The notes under the pieces are model-generated. The model ran no database searches. It worked only from the letters and a program-made list of their open reading frames with translations, and was not told where the DNA came from. Of a stretch of DNA of 5,096 bases, positions 3,392-5,096 are shown piece by piece (within the stretch, counting starts at the first letter, position 1; each line of letters begins with the position of its first letter). Both the position numbers and the translations under genes were made by a program. The stretch is from an uncultured Lachnospiraceae bacterium (GTDB lineage: Bacteria; Bacillota; Clostridia; Lachnospirales; Lachnospiraceae). The stretch is from NCBI GenBank assembly GCA_946537585.1, contig CAMNFX010000106.1, positions 1 through 5,096 on the forward strand, given 5' to 3'.

Positions 3392-5096
3392 ATGAATAAA
3401 AATGATGAATTTGAACTGATGATCACCGATCTTAGCGATGACGGCGCCGGGATCGGCAGAACCTCTGAAGCCGGTCCTGCGGAAAACGGGACCGGCTTTA
3501 TCTGGTTTGTGAAGGATACCATGATCGGGGACCGTGTGATCGCGTCTGCGATGAAGATCAAGAAAAATTATGGCTTTGCAAGGCTCGTGCGGATCCTTGA
3601 ACCTTCAGCTGACCGGGTGGAGCCACGCTGCCTGGAAGCAAGACGCTGCGGCGGCTGCCAGATCCAGCAGACAGACTACGCAGCCCAGCTTTCATTTAAG
3701 GAAAACAAGGTCCTGAATGATCTTGTACGCATCGGAGGCTTTCATCCGGACAGCTTTGTCATGTCCGAAAAGGAGTGCTTCCATCAGGAAAATGCAGAGG
3801 TCTCATGCTCCTCTCCTGTCAGAGAGACTGCAGCAGAGGAGCGACACCCTTCAGAACCCGACAGACCGTCCTGCGGTCTGATCAGCTTCGAGCCGATCAT
3901 CGGTATGGAAGATCCCTGGCGTTACCGGAACAAGGCCGTATACCCTGTCGGAAGGGACCGGGACGGGAAGCTGATCGCAGGTTTTTACGCCGGACGGACT
4001 CATTCGATCATTTCCTGCAGTGACTGTATGCTCGGAGCCAGGAAGAATGCCGCGATCCTTAAGATCGTCCTCGAATTCATGGAGGAGTACCGCATTGAGC
4101 CTTATGATGAAACGGCCCATCGCGGCATTGTGCGGCATGTGCTGATCCGTGAGGGACGCCGAACGGGAGAGCTGATGGTATCGCTGGTGATCAATGCGGA
4201 CAGCCTTCGGAAAGCGGAAGTACTTGGGGAACGGCTGCAGTCGGCATTTCCCGCGCTTCGCTCCTTTACGCTCTGCATTAACAAAGAACGCACCAATGTA
4301 ATCATGGGCACCCGGCTGGTCGGCGTGAAGGGACCCGGATATATCGAGGATGAGATCTGCGAGATTGGGGCAGGACCCGCGAAGGATCTGCCGCCCGTCA
4401 GGTTCAGGATCTCGCCGCTGTCCTTCTTCCAGGTGAATCCTGTACAGATGGAACGCCTGTACAGTACGGCCCTGGAATTTGCCGGCCTTACCGGCACCGA
4501 GACCGTCTGGGATCTGTACTGCGGTGTCGGCACCATTTCCCTCTTTCTTGCGCGGCATGCGAAAAAGGTTTATGGAGTAGAGATTATTCCGGCTGCAATC
4601 GAAAACGCAAAGGAAAATGCAGCCTTAAACAACATCGATAATGCAGAATTTTATGTGGGCCGTGCGGAAGAAGTCCTGCCGGCCTGGTATGAAGGACGGA
4701 TGGAGGCAGGTACTGTGAGTTCTGCCCAAAAGGCAGGGAATGCGGACGGCTCTGCCGGGAAGCAGCAGGGTGTGCATGGTCAGGCTGAACGATCACAGGT
4801 CGATGTGATCGTCGTGGATCCTCCGAGAAAGGGCTGCGACATGCGCTGCCTCGAAACGATGGCAGCCATCCGGCCGTCCCGCATCGTTTACGTTTCCTGC
4901 GACCCCGCTACACTTGCCCGTGATCTTCGCTATCTCTGCGATCACGGCTATGAGCTGAAGCGGGTCCGTCCCTGTGACATGTTCCCCCACACTGTTCACA
5001 TCGAGACGGTATGTTTATTGTCCAAACTTTCTGAGGCGAAGAATCACATCAGTGTGAAGGTCGAGATGGATGAGATGGATCTGACGGCGGCGGAGA
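3392..5096 (+). CDS. rlmD: 23S rRNA (uracil-C5)-methyltransferase, RlmD/RlmCD (RumA) type, 3' end outside window
   Basis: A SAM-dependent enzyme that makes 5-methyluridine in 23S rRNA (U1939 for RlmD; Gram-positive RlmCD also does U747; which applies here is not visible). The 568 codons seen contain: an N-terminal TRAM RNA-binding domain (about 5-65); [4Fe-4S] ligands C80, C86 and C89 (CxxxxxCGGC) plus C212; the FFQVN motif (345-349); the SAM motif DLYCGVGT (374-381); E397 after strand two; DPPRKG (476-481); the nucleophile C503 in SCDPATLARD; and the general base E538 in FPHTVHIET. All expected residues are present. The frame is open at the window end, already longer than the usual 430-460 residues. 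Two hydrophilic insertions (about 118-165 and 433-469) and a C-terminal extension beyond 545 explain this. The start has only a weak purine stretch (GAAAG, 3376-3380), but the TRAM domain begins at once, so it is well placed. The 30-base gap suggests cotranscription with the HtrA-like gene. Confidence 0.95.
   Translation, partial: MNKNDEFELMITDLSDDGAGIGRTSEAGPAENGTGFIWFVKDTMIGDRVIASAMKIKKNYGFARLVRILEPSADRVEPRCLEARRCGGCQIQQTDYAAQLSFKENKVLNDLVRIGGFHPDSFVMSEKECFHQENAEVSCSSPVRETAAEERHPSEPDRPSCGLISFEPIIGMEDPWRYRNKAVYPVGRDRDGKLIAGFYAGRTHSIISCSDCMLGARKNAAILKIVLEFMEEYRIEPYDETAHRGIVRHVLIREGRRTGELMVSLVINADSLRKAEVLGERLQSAFPALRSFTLCINKERTNVIMGTRLVGVKGPGYIEDEICEIGAGPAKDLPPVRFRISPLSFFQVNPVQMERLYSTALEFAGLTGTETVWDLYCGVGTISLFLARHAKKVYGVEIIPAAIENAKENAALNNIDNAEFYVGRAEEVLPAWYEGRMEAGTVSSAQKAGNADGSAGKQQGVHGQAERSQVDVIVVDPPRKGCDMRCLETMAAIRPSRIVYVSCDPATLARDLRYLCDHGYELKRVRPCDMFPHTVHIETVCLLSKLSEAKNHISVKVEMDEMDLTAAE

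Noticed and set aside
3851..4558. 235-codon open frame on the minus strand
   Set aside because: It lies wholly antisense to the methyltransferase gene, whose frame carries every family motif. The translated product has no recognisable domain and is a shadow of high-GC codon use.
1..5096. CRISPR array, tRNA, rRNA, transposase, integrase or attachment site
   Set aside because: No regularly spaced repeats, cloverleaf, ribosomal sequence, recombinase motifs or terminal inverted repeats are visible on either strand.

Overview
The window carries three protein genes around one divergent promoter region, and it looks like the chromosome of a Gram-positive Clostridia-type bacterium, most likely a Lachnospiraceae relative. 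The grounds are the moderately high GC content, a membrane-anchored HtrA-like protein with a long acidic linker, and a 23S rRNA uracil methyltransferase with a start of a C-terminal extension that I associate with Clostridia. Taxonomy is inference from protein style; there is no rRNA or other marker gene here.

Layout. Positions 1-116 hold no gene that I can support. They contain a short palindrome and a strong hairpin terminator facing the minus strand. Positions 117-1517 (minus) encode a complete two-transmembrane sensor histidine kinase with no response regulator beside it in this window. Positions 1518-1825 form a divergent intergenic region that is richer in structure than expected: repeated short motifs, two nested hairpins, a third small hairpin, an intrinsic-terminator-like hairpin on the plus strand, and a 34-codon ORF overlapping these. 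Positions 1826-3361 (plus) encode a type II membrane-anchored, HtrA/DegP-shaped protein: membrane anchor, acidic linker, trypsin-like fold, PDZ domain. The catalytic His and Ser appear to be lost. Thirty bases later, from 3392 to the window edge, lies an RlmD/RlmCD-type rRNA m5U methyltransferase. It has its Fe-S cysteines and catalytic residues, two unusual hydrophilic insertions, and is cut off by the window end.

How they may fit together. The kinase and the HtrA-like protein diverge from a shared control region. In Gram-positive bacteria both classes often belong to cell-envelope stress sensing, so co-regulation is plausible but unproven. The methyltransferase is a housekeeping rRNA modification enzyme that probably shares a transcript with the HtrA-like gene because of the short gap. 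The two most interesting points are the apparently dead HtrA-like protein and the structured, terminator-ending segment of the intergenic region, which could be a leader or attenuator, a small RNA or a tiny gene. I saw no mobile element, CRISPR array, tRNA or rRNA.
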